This document shows, piece by piece, positions 1 to 12,589 of a stretch of 64,000 nt of DNA. Under the pieces are notes generated by a model that searched no databases, was not told the DNA's origin, and worked only from the letters and a program-made list of their open reading frames with translations. Location: contig CP154954.1 of the NCBI GenBank assembly GCA_039621445.1, forward strand, positions 32,016,012 to 32,080,011, given 5' to 3'. Each line of letters starts with the position of its first letter. Within the stretch, counting starts at the first letter, position 1. Position numbers and translations under genes: made by a program. The stretch is from Euglena gracilis. Taxonomy: Eukaryota; Euglenida; Euglenophyceae; Euglenales.

Positions 1-390
1 GGATTTTCGGGAGTAGGTATTACCCAGATATGACCCAAAGTCAATGGGTTGGCGGCCCAAAACGGGGGGGGGGGGGCTGGCAGGTCGAAAAACGCTCATT
101 TTCGGCCCAAAAAACATTTTTTTCCGGGCCCAGGAGGCCAAAAAACATCGTTTCGGGCAATTTTTTTTGATTTTTTCGACTTTTTTTACCCGAAAATCAC
201 CCTAAATCCATTGGTTTCGGGCCAAAAACGGGGAGCTGGGGGTCAAAAAAACAAAAACGCTCGTTTTCGGCTCGGAAACACTTTTTCGGGGTCCGGGAGG
301 CCTAAAAACATGCTTCTGGTAAAAAAAAATCGATTTTTTTCGATTTTTCGACTTTTTTTGGCCCAAAACGGTAAGTCGGAAAAAGTGTAC
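1..390 (+). repeat. G-run repeat with two internal units of about 166 bp
   Basis: Two related units, roughly 43-209 and 209-375, each read CAATGGGTT or CATTGGTTT, then GGCCCAAAACGGGG, a GTCGAAAAACGCTC-like stretch, a GGTCCGGGAGGCC-like stretch and T-rich sequence. The same block is present at 3741-4135, and a diverged copy lies in the opposite orientation at about 59950-60095. It is therefore a dispersed repeat family. Reading frames through it are composed of Gly, Arg, Lys and Phe from the G runs and T tracts and are not taken as genes. Confidence 0.8.
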
Positions 391-1179
391 AGAACGGCCA
401 TATTGGCTAAAAAACAGGGGGTGTGTGTCAAAGCCGGGATGCGCTTTTGTAGCTGCTGGGGGGTGTACAGATGTATCTGAAATACATCTGGTGGAAAACG
501 GGGTATTAGTGCAGCTGGGCGACTACTCGACAACGTTATAATTTCAGGCCCTTGGGCTTTCGTCTTGTAACCCTGGCATTACAACCAACCGTCTTGGAAT
601 GGTGTCACATTCAAAATCAAAGTCACAGGCCAGGCACAATTCTTTAGACAGAAAATGTTGAATTTCTGACATAGCAACAAAACGGAAAAAGCGAATTTTC
701 TTTCCAATACTATTTCATCGCCTTCCGGCACTAAATTGGAAATGAAATCAGGTGGTGCTACTCTAAAAAAAACACAACCCCTAAAAGAAAATTTGCTACA
801 GCAGCGAGGATGAGACCAAGGAAGATTGAGCAAACAGAAAACATGTGCAAATGTAGAGCACATGCCTGCCGAGTGCGCCGCCGGAGAGGCCGCGAGGGGG
901 CCCGGCCGGGCAGCGGCCGTGACATGCGAGGCAGCGCAGCCCATCCTCAGCCTGGGGGGGGGGAGCAGAGGGCACGTGACGTCGGCAGCCTGTGGGGCCC
1001 AAGAGCATGGCTGACCAGAGGTGCTTGCTGGTACCCCAAAGGTCAAACTTACACTCCGCCTGCAGTTCTGAGCCGCCAGACTGCACCTAGTCTGGGGGTC
1101 ATTTATTGACTAAAAGAAATTTTCAATTTTCAATGGAATTGGTAGCCAGCCTCCGCGGAGCCTTCACAGAGCTCCAGGT

Positions 1180-1790
1180 AACCAAAAGCCCGCTTTTGAT
1201 TGCTTCTGATTGTTTTCTGGCCACTTTTGACTGCTTTTGGCCCCTTTAAGGCCATTTTGGTGGCCTTAAACCAATTTTAGACCATCGGCCAAAGCCAATT
1301 TTATACCAATCCAGTATAATTTTGGCCAATCCAGTATCTGCATCCACTGCACTAATCCAGTATTCCAAAAGCAACCAAAATGACCTAAATTGGCGTGAAA
1401 AAACCTAAAATAGCCCAAAAATGCCAACAATGTCCACAAAAAATTGTGAAAAATAACCCAAAATCAAAAAAAATGACATAAAATGGCCAAAAATGCCATA
1501 AACGTGCTCATATTGACTCAAATCAGCACACTTTTTGTCCAAATAATTGCAAAATAGACCCCAAATTAGAAAAACTAATCCAAAATAGCCAAGATGGGTG
1601 TAATATTGGAGATTTGTGGGAAATTTATCTTAATGTGTTTAAATCTTCAAAATATACAAAAAAAATGCCAGCACCGCCCAGCATCGCCCGGCATCATAAA
1701 CACCACTTCTGGTCTCCAAGCCAGCATCGCCCAGCATCGCTCAGCATCGCCTAGCGATGCTCAACATCATCAGAGGTGCTTGGATGGCAG
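1180..1790. mobile_element. Degraded element with T-tract arms and 10-bp array, copy 1
   Basis: From 1190 the sequence runs through CTTTTGGCC-type units, then switches to TGGCC and AAAATGACC units, so the interior is an imperfect foldback. At 1672-1758 it carries AGCATCGCCC-type 10-bp repeats and ends near 1781 in AGAGGTGCTTGG. This matches the organisation of the elements at 22117-22349, 27779-28587 and 61523-62647. I cannot find its left CAAGCACC end, so the boundaries are approximate. An identical copy lies at about 4923-5533. Confidence 0.5.
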
Positions 1791-3352
1791 AAGGTGCTCC
1801 ACAGCACACGGCAAACTGCCTCAAACGTGGGATGCTGGGGGAATGATTTGGGCCAGGTGAGACCAAATCCTCACGATACCATAGGCTTTGACATTTAAAA
1901 AAAATGGTGGTCCGTTTGCGCAAATTCACACATGGACCACATACACATTAGTGGGAGGCGTCCATTTGCTCGATGGGCAGAACGGGCGGTTCCCACATGT
2001 GCGCAAGGGTATCCTGTGTGCAATTGCACAAAAGAACTACTTGTGCAATTGTGAAAATTGGTTCATTCAGATGCCGATGTCAAATTTCGGGGGTCATTTT
2101 GTCGAAAAATGAGGTACAATACATTGCTTGCCATTGGAGTGTTTACTCGTTCAGGAGGGGCGTACGGTGCAATACCCTGTGTTTCCACTCTCCTCCTGTC
2201 TCAGTAATCCTCACTGTTTAAACTTAAAAAACAAAATTAATTTTGAGACCGTTACTGTGCAATTGCACAGCATCCTGACGTGCTTCTTCAAGGGTGGCCA
2301 GCCTTGTAAAGGCAGAACGATAAAACCATTTCTTTTGCAAACAAAAACAATAAGCTGCCTGGGGAAAAGCAGTAACGATATCATTTGCTTTGTTGCTATT
2401 GTTCATTCAAAGGTCAAACGACTTGCTGCTTCAGAAAGATTAGGCGACCTCTGGCGGGAGAGAAACACCGAAAAAACAACGCAGCTGAACAGGTTTTCAT
2501 CTGCATTGGGATGTTTCATTTGCGGATCTACCCTCTGTCATTGAATTCTGTGCAAGAAAGCCCAACGAGAACGATGCGCGATAAACGTCGAAGGAGATGG
2601 GAGAGAGTTTGGCTGTTTCCCAAAGCCACCGCACCACCAGCGCCGGGATCCGCAGGCTGCGCCCGCGGCGTCCCTGCACGCCCAGCAGGCAGTCCGCTGA
2701 CACTGGGTTGGCCCGCTGCTGACCACAGGGGTCACGTGGGTCCAACACCCGGGTCGCGGCAGCCCGCGCCTGCACCCCATCGGACCGTACACCCTGGTTG
2801 TGGGGCGTTTCATCCAACCATTCTCTCCAGAATAACTCTCCAAGCCAGGACGTTTTTCAGTCAGAGTGTATCAACCGACATGGCGCAGCCCCCAACATCC
2901 ACTCAGTGTTCGTAAAAACTGGCCTAATCAAAAATAAATACAAAAATACATACATAGCAACGAAAACCGTGACGCTTTGTACAGCCCTCAAAAAAAATGG
3001 GAAGGGGACTGGAGCCCCAACGGAAAAAAAAACGGTGGCTGGAAGCCTGAAGTTTGAGTGAGTGATCCAGACTTTTGAGTGACTGGGCAACAGTTGAAGC
3101 AGGTGGAGATTGGGTGGTTTAGCTAACTTGGGACGGGGCGTCGGGGTGGGTGAGGATTGGTCCCACAACATACCCCCACCCAGAAGAGAATTGGGGCCCA
3201 GACTGGCTGGCAACTGTCACTGACCTTTCAGACTCCCTCGGGGCCAGGGCAGAGTCGGCCAGGGCAGAGGAATGGCAGAGCGAGCGTGGCGGCCCCTCCG
3301 CAGCAATGACTGCGGCGAGGAGGACCTCCTGGTCGAAAGCCGCGGAGGGGAT

Positions 3353-3740
3353 CCAATCAAAAACAACAGAATGTATGCCAAAACACCACACTTTCAGCAT
3401 ACAAGCGACATAAATCAGAACAACATCCAGAACTACTTCACAGAACGCACACCTTCCAACAAACAAACATCAATATCATGCGAGAAACAATGGACAAATC
3501 TGAGGGCTCCACTACAGAGAACAATTTCACAGAAGCATTAGGAAAGCAAACTCCCTGTAAAACTTAACAGTTACAAAATTAAAATGCCTGAAAAAGACAC
3601 CTGCACAACATAGCGTAAATTTATGCCACTAATGGCAAAAAAACACTGTCCTAATTGGCTGCCTAAGATCAGGAAACTAACCCTCAAAAGAATTCTTCCA
3701 AAAAAATCCTGAAAAATTGCCAGGTAATACTTTTTTTTTT
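3353..3740. other. Unique spacer between the two duplicated units
   Basis: This AT-rich sequence is absent after the second copy. It ends in GGTAATAC followed by a T10 run directly before the second unit starts, while the unit itself begins with sequence leading into GGTATTACC. I see no gene in it. Confidence 0.7.
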
Positions 3741-6700
3741 GGATTTTCGGGAGTAGGTATTACCCAGATATGACCCAAAGTCAATGGGTTGGCGGCCCAA
3801 AACGGGGGGGGGGGGGGGCTGGCAGGTCGAAAAACGCTCATTTTCGGCCCAAAAAACATTTTTTTCCGGGCCCAGGAGGCCAAAAAACATCGTTTCGGGC
3901 AATTTTTTTTGATTTTTTCGACTTTTTTTACCCGAAAATCACCCTAAATCCATTGGTTTCGGGCCAAAAACGGGGAGCTGGGGGTCAAAAAAACAAAAAC
4001 GCTCGTTTTCGGCTCGGAAACACTTTTTCGGGGTCCGGGAGGCCTAAAAACATGCTTCTGGTAAAAAAAAATCGATTTTTTTCGATTTTTCGACTTTTTT
4101 TTGGCCCAAAACGGTAAGTCGGAAAAAGTGTACAGAACGGCCATATTGGCTAAAAAACAGGGGGTGTGTGTCAAAGCCGGGATGCGCTTTTGTAGCTGCT
4201 GGGGGGTGTACAGATGTATCTGAAATACATCTGGTGGAAAACGGGGTATTAGTGCAGCTGGGCGACTACTCGACAACGTTATAATTTCAGGCCCTTGGGC
4301 TTTCGTCTTGTAACCCTGGCATTACAACCAACCGTCTTGGAATGGTGTCACATTCAAAATCAAAGTCACAGGCCAGGCACAATTCTTTAGACAGAAAATG
4401 TTGAATTTCTGACATAGCAACAAAACGGAAAAAGCGAATTTTCTTTCCAATACTATTTCATCGCCTTCCGGCACTAAATTGGAAATGAAATCAGGTGGTG
4501 CTACTCTAAAAAAAACACAACCCCTAAAAGAAAATTTGCTACAGCAGCGAGGATGAGACCAAGGAAGATTGAGCAAACAGAAAACATGTGCAAATGTAGA
4601 GCACATGCCTGCCGAGTGCGCCGCCGGAGAGGCCGCGAGGGGGCCCGGCCGGGCAGCGGCCGTGACATGCGAGGCAGCGCAGCCCATCCTCAGCCTGGGG
4701 GGGGGGAGCAGAGGGCACGTGACGTCGGCAGCCTGTGGGGCCCAAGAGCATGGCTGACCAGAGGTGCTTGCTGGTACCCCAAAGGTCAAACTTACACTCC
4801 GCCTGCAGTTCTGAGCCGCCAGACTGCACCTAGTCTGGGGGTCATTTATTGACTAAAAGAAATTTTCAATTTTCAATGGAATTGGTAGCCAGCCTCCGCG
4901 GAGCCTTCACAGAGCTCCAGGTAACCAAAAGCCCGCTTTTGATTGCTTCTGATTGTTTTCTGGCCACTTTTGACTGCTTTTGGCCCCTTTAAGGCCATTT
5001 TGGTGGCCTTAAACCAATTTTAGACCATCGGCCAAAGCCAATTTTATACCAATCCAGTATAATTTTGGCCAATCCAGTATCTGCATCCACTGCACTAATC
5101 AAGTATTCCAAAAGAAACAAAAATGACCTAAATTGGCGTGAAAAAACCTAAAATAGCCCAAAAATGCCAACAATGTCCACAAAAAATTGTGAAAAATAAC
5201 CCAAAATCAAAAAAAATGACATAAAATGGCCAAAAATGCCATAAACGTGCTCATATTGACTCAAATCAGCACACTTTTTGTCCAAATAATTGCAAAATAG
5301 ACCCCAAATTAGAAAAACTAATCCAAAATAGCCAAGATGGGTGTAATATTGGAGATTTGTGGGAAATTTATCTTAATGTGTTTAAATCTTCAAAATATAC
5401 AAAAAAAATGCCAGCACCGCCCAGCATCGCCCGGCATCATAAACACCACTTCTGGTCTCCAAGCCAGCATCGCCCAGCATCGCTCAGCATCGCCTAGCGA
5501 TGCTCAACATCATCAGAGGTGCTTGGATGGCAGAAGGTGCTCCACAGCACACGGCAAACTGCCTCAAACGTGGGATGCTGGGGGAATGATTTGGGCCAGG
5601 TGAGACCAAATCCTCACGATACCATAGGCTTTGACATTTAAAAAAAATGGTGGTCCGTTTGCGCAAATTCACACATGGACCACATACACATTAGTGGGAG
5701 GCGTCCATTTGCTCGATGGGCAGAACGGGCGGTTCCCACATGTGCGCAAGGGTATCCTGTGTGCAATTGCACAAAAGAACTACTTGTGCAATTGTGAAAA
5801 TTGGTTCATTCAGATGCCGATGTCAAATTTCGGGGGTCATTTTGTCGAAAAATGAGGTACAATACATTGCTTGCCATTGGAGTGTTTACTCGTTCAGGAG
5901 GGGCGTACGGTGCAATACCCTGTGTTTCCACTCTCCTCCTGTCTCAGTAATCCTCACTGTTTAAACTTAAAAAACAAAATTAATTTTGAGACCGTTACTG
6001 TGCAATTGCACAGCATCCTGACGTGCTTCTTCAAGGGTGGCCAGCCTTGTAAAGGCAGAACGATAAAACCATTTCTTTTGCAAACAAAAACAATAAGCTG
6101 CCTGGGGAAAAGCAGTAACGATATCATTTGCTTTGTTGCTATTGTTCATTCAAAGGTCAAACGACTTGCTGCTTCAGAAAGATTAGGCGACCTCTGGCGG
6201 GAGAGAAACACCGAAAAAACAACGCAGCTGAACAGGTTTTCATCTGCATTGGGATGTTTCATTTGCGGATCCACCCGCCGTCATCGAATGCTGTGCAAGA
6301 AAGCCCAACGAGAACGATGCGCGATAAACGTCGAAGGAGATGGGAGAGAGTTTGGCTGTTTCCCAAAGCCACCGCACCACCAGCGCCGGGATCCGCAGGC
6401 TGCGCCCGCGGCGTCCCTGCACGCCCAGCAGGCAGTCCGCTGACACTGGGTTGGCCCGCTGCTGACCACAGGGGTCACGTGGGTCCAACACCCGGGTCGC
6501 GGCAGCCCGCGCCTGCACCCCATCGGACCGTACACCCTGGTTGTGGGGCGTTTCATCCAACCATTCTCTCCAGAATAACTCTCCAAGCCAGGACGTTTTT
6601 CAGTCAGAGTTTATCAACCGACACATGGCGCGGCCCCCAACATCCCCTCAGTGTTCGTAAAAACTGGCCTAATCAAAAATAAATACAAAAATACATACAT

Positions 6701-7096
6701 AGCAACGAAAACCGTGACGCTTTGTACAGCCCTCAAAAAAAATGGGAAGGGGACTGGAGCCCCAACGGAAAAAAAAACGGTGGCTGGAAGCCTGAAGTTT
6801 GAGTGAGTGATCCAGACTTTTGAGTGACTGGGCAACAGTTGAAGCAGGTGGAGATTGGGTGGTTTAGCTAACTTGGGACGGGGCGTCGGGGTGGGTGAGG
6901 ATTGGTCCCACAACATACCCCCACCCAGAAGAGAATTGGGGCCCAGACTGGCTGGCAACTGTCAGTGACCTTTCAGACTCCCTCGGGGCCAGGGCAGAGT
7001 CGGCCAGGGCAGAGGAATGGCAGAGCGAGCGTGGCGGCCCCTCCGCAGCAATGACTGCGGCGAGGAGGACCTCCTGGTCGAAAGCCGCGGAGGGGC
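3741..7096. repeat. Second copy of the 3.35 kb tandem duplication
   Basis: Base 1 of the window aligns with 3741. The offset grows from 3740 to 3743 after length changes in the G and T runs. Identity is nearly complete until 7096, where this copy continues into CGGGCCACACC while the first continues into ATCCAATC. The near-identity implies a recent duplication or an assembly duplicate of two haplotypes. Confidence 0.95.
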
Positions 7097-8450
7097 GGGC
7101 CACACCCTACACACTGACAGCACCCGGCAGGTGGAGAGGAGGAGGAGACCAGACGGTGTAGCGTTCCCCACCGCATGGTGGTGCAGAGTTTGAGGAGGAG
7201 TGGAGGGTTCTGATGGGGGTGAGACACAGCTGAAATTGCCACACAGCAGGGGGGGCTCGGAAAAGATTCGTAAAGAAACGTGCATTTTAGAAAAAATGCA
7301 AAAAAATGCACATTTTCGGGCGCAAAATCAGAGAGAAAAGGCACAAAGTTTGCGGAAACGCAAATAAAAATCCCCCAAAAAATCTTGCGAAAATGACAAC
7401 AAAATTAAAGAAATCAGATACAAATATGCGGAAAGTCAGTTTCAAAAAAAACTACAAAATGCGAAAACCAAAAATATCTGCAGAGAAAAAAACGGAACAT
7501 TTTGCTGCACATTTTCACCCTGCGCCTGGACACTGCTCATGGCACACCGCAGTAAGCCAGCTAGTAACGTGTGGACGGCAACTTCCCACACGTGACATAC
7601 ACCATTGTGTTCAAGCACAGAAACTCTTGAAGAAAACTTTTCTCCCGCGTCCATGTGGCAAAAAAAATACATGGCGTCAACGGAACAGACAACAAAAAAT
7701 GATCATTGTTGGACTCCCCTCTCTTTTGCGATTTTGGTGTTATTTGATCCACATGTAGGGCCAAGTTAAAGAAAAAAAAGTCGGTGTAGAGTTCAGCACC
7801 CACCCGGCCATCCCCTGGCCTCTGGTCTCGAAATAAGCCTCCCCTCTCTAATAACGACTAATTGTCAGCAAAAATCTGAAAATTGGAATCACTCAAACTC
7901 CCCTGAATTTCATCAGACAACTCCTGTACTCTGAAAATACCCCAAAATAGGTGTTTTCGCGGATTTTGAATTGTTGCCCTTTTTTTGGGATTAGTAATGG
8001 CATTTTTAAGACCTATTCATGCTTTAAAAAATATATATATATTGACTTTATTTTGGACACGCATCCTGTAAAGAGTTTTTTTTTTACTGAAAATTTTTAG
8101 CAAAAATCGAAAATATAATGCACCGTTCAAACTAGACCCCCCCTTGGGTTTTTTCAGCAACGGCCCAAAAAGGCAGACGGGTCCCCTGTTTTGCAAGGTT
8201 AACGGAGGGGAGGTTCAGGGGAACCACATGTTGGGGGTGATTTGAGGGCTAAAACTTCCGCCGCTTCACGGCAAAAATAGAGCAAACCATCCCTTCCAGG
8301 GGGTATCCACTTGGCCTGACCCCCCCCCCCCCGCAACCCTTGGGAGGTTGGGCTGGGGCATGCCCATCTCTGGGTCATAAACTACAAAAAAAAAACGAAT
8401 TCGTTTGCCGTCAGACAATCAAAATAGCCCAGAAAGGCAATTCAAATACC
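7097..8450. other. Unassigned A-rich sequence
   Basis: A-rich stretches (7290-7500), a short TA run (8028-8042), and C or G runs near 8140 and 8320. The reading frames here have biased Lys/Asn composition and no motif I recognise. No gene or element boundary could be supported. Confidence 0.6.
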
Positions 8451-8454
8451 TCAA

Positions 8455-8630
8455 CTTCTCTTTTCAGGGAATGTGCTGTTGGCACGGTGTGTTTGCCAAC
8501 GACACAGCATTCAACGCCACTGTAGTTCAATGAAAAGCCTGAGGTGGTGTTCTGGAAAAGTGCCGTTGACACGGGGGGGGGTCAACGGCACGGTGTGTCG
8601 TGGACAGTGGGAAGAGAGGTAGTTTGCAGC
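8455..8630. repeat. GTTGACACGG-type foldback fragment
   Basis: Contains GTGCCGTTGACACGG followed by a G run and GTCAACGGCACGGTG, an inverted pair around 8560-8597, plus GGCACGGTGTGTTTGCC upstream. The motif set is shared with the elements at 21075-21251, 27728-28730 and 52690-52770. The outer ends are not clear. Confidence 0.5.
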
Positions 8631-8639
8631 CCCGGCCAT

Positions 8640-8902
8640 TTCAACTTTGGGCAGACTTTTCCCGAAAAGTAGAAACTATATCCCCCCCATCCCAGACAGA
8701 GCCTGTTACCCCCCCATCTTAAAGAATATTACTTTCTGATGGTGTATTTATTTGAGGGCGGCATATCTCACGCAGATCTCATTGTGACACAAGAAGAATT
8801 GGGCACCCATTGTGACACAAGAAGAACTGGGCATTCAAAAAACGGCGAGCGACGAAATCTACTAACCCTCGTGTACGTACCAAACATTAATAATGGCTGC
8901 TT
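8640..8902. other. Unassigned sequence
   Basis: Contains two direct copies of TTGTGACACAAGAAGAA (near 8783 and 8811) with one TGGGCA after each. No gene seen. Confidence 0.5.
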
Positions 8903-9250
8903 CAGGCTTCGATATAAAAGCAGGCGGGTGGGGGTCGGACCCTCCAGTCTAGGGGGGGGGGGGAGGTGGGGGGACACCCCCACCTAAACAGTGGCGTGCC
9001 GGGCCGAAATTTTTTGACCCCCCCAAAACGGCGAAAAATGCCATTTTGGCACTTTTTGGGCAAAAATTTGTGAATAAATTTTCGGCGTGAAGCGGCGGAA
9101 GGAAAAATCTGACCTTTGGGGGGGGGGGTCCCTGGTACCCCACGGGTCCGGACCCCCCCTGGCAGGTGGGGGGTGGTCCGGACCCTCCGGTTTACGAGGG
9201 CGGGGTGCCTCCCCACCTAAACCCATACGGCCTCATTATAAAGAACCCTG
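8903..9250. mobile_element. CAGGGTT-type inverted-repeat element, long copy
   Basis: The left end CAGGCTTCGATATAAAAG is roughly complementary to the right end, ATTATAAAGAACCCTG. The interior has GGTCCGGACC palindromes and two blocks reading GGACACCCCCACCTAAAC or similar. The compact relative at 35030-35154 shares the ends and the ACACCCCCCCACCTAAAC block. Unlike that copy, I see no convincing target duplication here. It also carries the GGCG hairpin module at about 9072-9115. Confidence 0.6.
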
Positions 9251-9461
9251 ACCCTGTTCTTGCATAAAAAAAACAAGGAAAAAAAATAACCAGGCTTCCT
9301 CTTGACTAACTCGGGGGAGGGGAGGCTTTCTGCTCATACCCTTCAAAATTGTCTTGTTCGGGCTTGGCACCTTCAGCCGGCTATACTGCTACCCACCCAA
9401 CGCTTGGTACATAAATAGGGGGGGGTTGTTTCGATAAAGCCAACTTTCCATTGGAATGTTA

Positions 9462-9705
9462 CCTATCCCCCCCTTGTCGTACGACTGGGTTCCTGAAACC
9501 TGTGACCGGGGGTGGTTACAACACCCCCATAACCTGCAACCTGACCGGGGGTGGTTGTAAATGAGGGGGTGGTTGTAGGTAAGGTGGTGTTAAATTTTTC
9601 GCAACCTGCGACCGGGGGGGGTCATAACACCTTCATGACCTGCGACCTGCGACCGGGGGGGTCGTAAATGAGGGGTGGTCGTACGACAGGGGGGGGGCGG
9701 GCGGG
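9462..9705. mobile_element. Foldback element flanked by TA (TTGTCGTACGAC family)
   Basis: The left arm CCCCCCTTGTCGTACGAC is the reverse complement of the right arm GTCGTACGACaGGGGGG, and TA abuts both outer ends (9460-9461 and 9706-9707). Internal repeats of AACCTGCGACCGGGGG and GGTCGTAAATGAGGGG form further inverted pairs. A sister copy lies at 23601-23726. TA duplication with G/C-run ends fits a non-autonomous element mobilised by a Tc1/mariner transposase; that assignment is inference. Confidence 0.75.
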
Positions 9706-9709
9706 TAAG

Positions 9710-11075
9710 CATGATTAAATGTGCACTCTAAAAGTTTTCACCATTCAGGTTCGGAAAATCATCACCCCACGTTTTAATGGCACACCAACGCCGCATGCGG
9801 ATGAGCTATGGCCCACACCCAAGAAGGTGAGACACGATGTCTGAGGCCCTGGCAACTTACAGAAACATGGCTGTTGGCCCTTCGCATGTTTCTTTTGCTG
9901 GTTTTCCCTTTCTCTTGCCTGCCAGAGTGGTGCTCTTCCCCCCAGGAAAGCAAAAATAAGCCAATTAGATCAATGAGCAAATTCGGTTGAATACGGTGCT
10001 TCCATTTCTTACCAAATAACAAGTAATGTTTTTTCTTTTTGTTTGCTTTTCAATTGAAAATTCTGCACATCCTTAATTTTTCGTGCCATCTTCTTTCCAT
10101 GTCTGCTTTCTCCATCGCTGCAGGACTACTCTCTTAAAAAATTTTGCAGTGTCGGTTCTGTAAAGATTAAATTTGCATCTTACTTCTCCCATTCTCAACT
10201 GTGACCTGGTGATGGTGTTTCGTGCAGGGTGGCAACTCTGTGCCTGGAGCACGACGACACACTGCGGCATCTCAAAAAGATCGTGATTTCACATTTTTAT
10301 TCATTACTTGAACAGCCACCCCCGAACCGGTGGGCCCGCAGGCATTTGGGTGTAACCTTCTTGGGACCGCTGCCATTGCTCATATGCTCTTGCCGGGAGG
10401 TGGGGTCAACACATGGGGATGATTCGACTAATGTGTTCAATAAAGCGCGGGGTGTAGACTTCTCGAACCTGCATGGGTCAAAACTTCGGGAATGAAGTGT
10501 TCATTGGAAAACAACAGAATATTGAATCTCTCAAAAGAAGGCTGAGCTGGGCAACACGGAGAAGTAGCCAACCTCTGTTTCCAGTCAGTCCATTGCCTGC
10601 CCCCACCCCCCGTATTCCCAGAGGCCCTTTAAAGAGCACACCAACCCCCGTTCATCTACAGCGGCAATTCATAACGCGCGTCAGATGGGGTAGATCGGGC
10701 ATATAGAGAGAGAAACCAGCCCAGCGAACCTGCGCACCTTGCGACTCGTTCAAGTGAAAGCGTCGGTGGCGTCAAGCCCCGTACATGACCAGCTTCCGAG
10801 ACCAACTTTTTCCATTGGGAAATTATGAAAAACACATGCAGTCCAGATTAAGACCTTCAAAATGAGTGCATCTGCGATTGGGGCTTGGTACCTCAAACGA
10901 ACCAAAATGAGAAGATAACTGCAAGGATATACATCTCCGGACCCTGCCAACCAAAAGATAAAAACACCAAAAAAGTCAAATCCCCGCAGGAAGATATGAA
11001 GATCGGGAGGGGAGTCAAAGTGGGTTCCACTCCACTCTTTGCTTTCAGGTTGCATTATTCAGAAGACAACTTTCC
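9710..11075. other. Unassigned mixed-composition sequence
   Basis: No recognisable protein, RNA gene or repeat boundary. The short reading frames are all under 105 codons and have no familiar motif. Confidence 0.5.
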
Positions 11076-11080
11076 CCACC

Positions 11081-11385
11081 TTCATACACCTGTCGCTAAC
11101 GTGAGAAAAAAAAATCCCCCCTCGCAGTTCGCTAAATTGAAAATATTCCTGGCAAGATTCAACAGGAGGTTACAATAAACACATACCCTCAAGACAGATG
11201 AAACCCTGAAGTCAATCACCCCCACCATCCCACCCTGTCCAATCACCCAAGTGCGCAAAACAGGCTCAGAACTTTCCGGGGGGAGGGGGGGCTCACCTTC
11301 ATACACCCTGGCTGGGTGTACGAAGCCGACCTCTCTTCCTAACGTGAGAAATAAGGAAATCCCACCTCGCAGTTTTCTAACGCGC
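11081..11385 (+). repeat. Pair of diverged direct repeats
   Basis: Sequence at 11081-11140 (CTTCATACACC, then CTAACGTGAGAAA, then CCTCGCAGTT and CTAA) recurs at 11298-11385 with the same order of blocks plus a small insertion. They lie about 220 bp apart. No terminal motif or coding content explains them. Confidence 0.6.
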
Positions 11386-11499
11386 TGAGATGCTGCTTCT
11401 GGGAGAAATTGGGGAAATCAAACTGAATACTTCTGGTAGCAGCTCGCTGTCCACACCGGCACGTCGCCACCGCAGAGGTCTGAGCACAGATTCACTTAG

Positions 11500-11745
11500 T
11501 TACCCCGGTGGGCACTTTTCTCTGGGCCCGACCCCACCCATCCATACTTCTTTGAAAACCCACCCACCCACGATCCCCCCCCGGGGGGTCAACCACCCAT
11601 CCACCCATCCACCCGTCCAAAAACCAGCAAAAATCGGCTGAAATCCCTTTAATTTTTTCCCTGGGGGGGGGTCCAGCGGCCCCACACCCACCCACCCACC
11701 CTCGAAAAACCCCCAGGCGGGCGGTCACGCAGGTGTTAAATGAAC
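11500..11745. repeat. CACCCA-rich foldback repeat, copy 1
   Basis: CCCACCCATCC units surround a C-run/G-run palindrome near 11573-11588, followed by GGTCACGCAGGTGTTAA at about 11724. The same order of blocks (CCACCCA units, a palindromic C/G run, GTCACGCAGGTGTTAA) is found at 50220-50765, so this is a dispersed family. Confidence 0.6.
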
Positions 11746-11749
11746 CGAT

Positions 11750-12240
11750 GGGTGTGAGCCACGATGGCTGGCAGCGTCCGGCGCAATGGGCACCGGGCAG
11801 CCGCAGGAAGTGTGGTGGATGATAGCCCCTCAGCGGCAGGCAGCCAGCCCTTGCCCTGGGTGGGTATGCCACAAAGCAGGGTTACCTCGGGGCAAGGGGG
11901 GCAAATCTGGTTTCAGGGTTTAAAAATACCTGTGCTGTTCCCTCCGTGCAACAATTTTCAACTTCAATTCCATTGAGATGGTGACTTCGACCAACCCCAG
12001 CTTTAGGGGGGTTTGCATGTAAAAACAAGCCCTGGGGGGGGGGGTCCCAGGTACCATAACAAAAAATCCTGCATAGAAAAGAAGGAAAAAAAAAAATCAA
12101 ACCTGTGTATGTGACCCTCTCATGGGTGGATTTTCAAGATTGGGCGGTTAGGGTCCCAGGAACCCCCCTATGTTCTTAAAAAAAATCCTGACAATATATG
12201 GATTCATGGCATAACAAGAGCAACGACACGACGACGCCAA
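11750..12240. other. Unassigned sequence
   Basis: Contains G-run segments near 12030-12045 followed by GGTACCATAAC, which resembles fragments of the G/C-run elements, and otherwise nothing I can name. Confidence 0.5.
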
Positions 12241-12244
12241 TAAC

Positions 12245-12320
12245 AGTAACAAAACGCCGCCACCACCACCACCAGAACCAGCACCACCATCACCACCACC
12301 ACCACCACCACCACCATAAC
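12245..12320 (+). repeat. CCA trinucleotide microsatellite
   Basis: About 75 bp of CCA/CAC repeats with interruptions. A His- or Val-rich reading frame through it is a repeat artefact. Confidence 0.9.
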
Positions 12321-12339
12321 TACCACCACCATTGATTTA

Positions 12340-12580
12340 TTGATTTGAATATATGGTCCGGGGTACCCACTTTTTGGGGTCAACTTTGGGGTCAAAAATT
12401 TTGGGCGCTTTGTGCCAAAAAAAACAACAACAAAGATGGCGGCTTTGGCGGCTTGGGGGTAACCTCCGGGGAGAGGGGGTCTGGCAGACCCACCCACCCT
12501 ACCCCTAAAAATTCCTTGAACGTTATGCTTTCTGCAGACTGGCTAGCGGACCCACCCACCGTGCCCCCATAAATTATTTG
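12340..12580. other. Fragment of G-run repeat
   Basis: TTGGGGTCAA repeats (12378-12401) and a GGCGCTTTGTGCC hairpin near 12404 resemble modules in the elements at 29930-30030 and 9000-9100. Ends not identified. Confidence 0.4.
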
Positions 12581-12589
12581 TTATTGTAG

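Larger units (their letters stand above)
1..3352. repeat. First copy of a 3.35 kb tandem duplication
   Basis: This unit recurs at 3741-7096 almost base for base, and it may begin before the window. The few differences include the G-run near 65, two or three bases near 1360-1385, a cluster at about 2530-2551, a 2-base indel near 2872 and one base near 3220. Both copies end in the same GGTCGAAAGCCGCGGAGGGG before diverging. Inside it I see the G-run repeat (1-390), a GC-rich patch (840-1020), a T-tract element (1180-1790), GTGCAATTGCAC palindromes (near 2030 and 2260) and a second GC-rich patch (2590-2800). No reading frame in it resembles a known protein. Confidence 0.95.

Noticed and set aside
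1-7096. The two 3.35 kb copies as LTRs of a retrotransposon
   Set aside because: Only 388 bp of non-coding sequence separates them, with no RT, integrase or primer-binding site.
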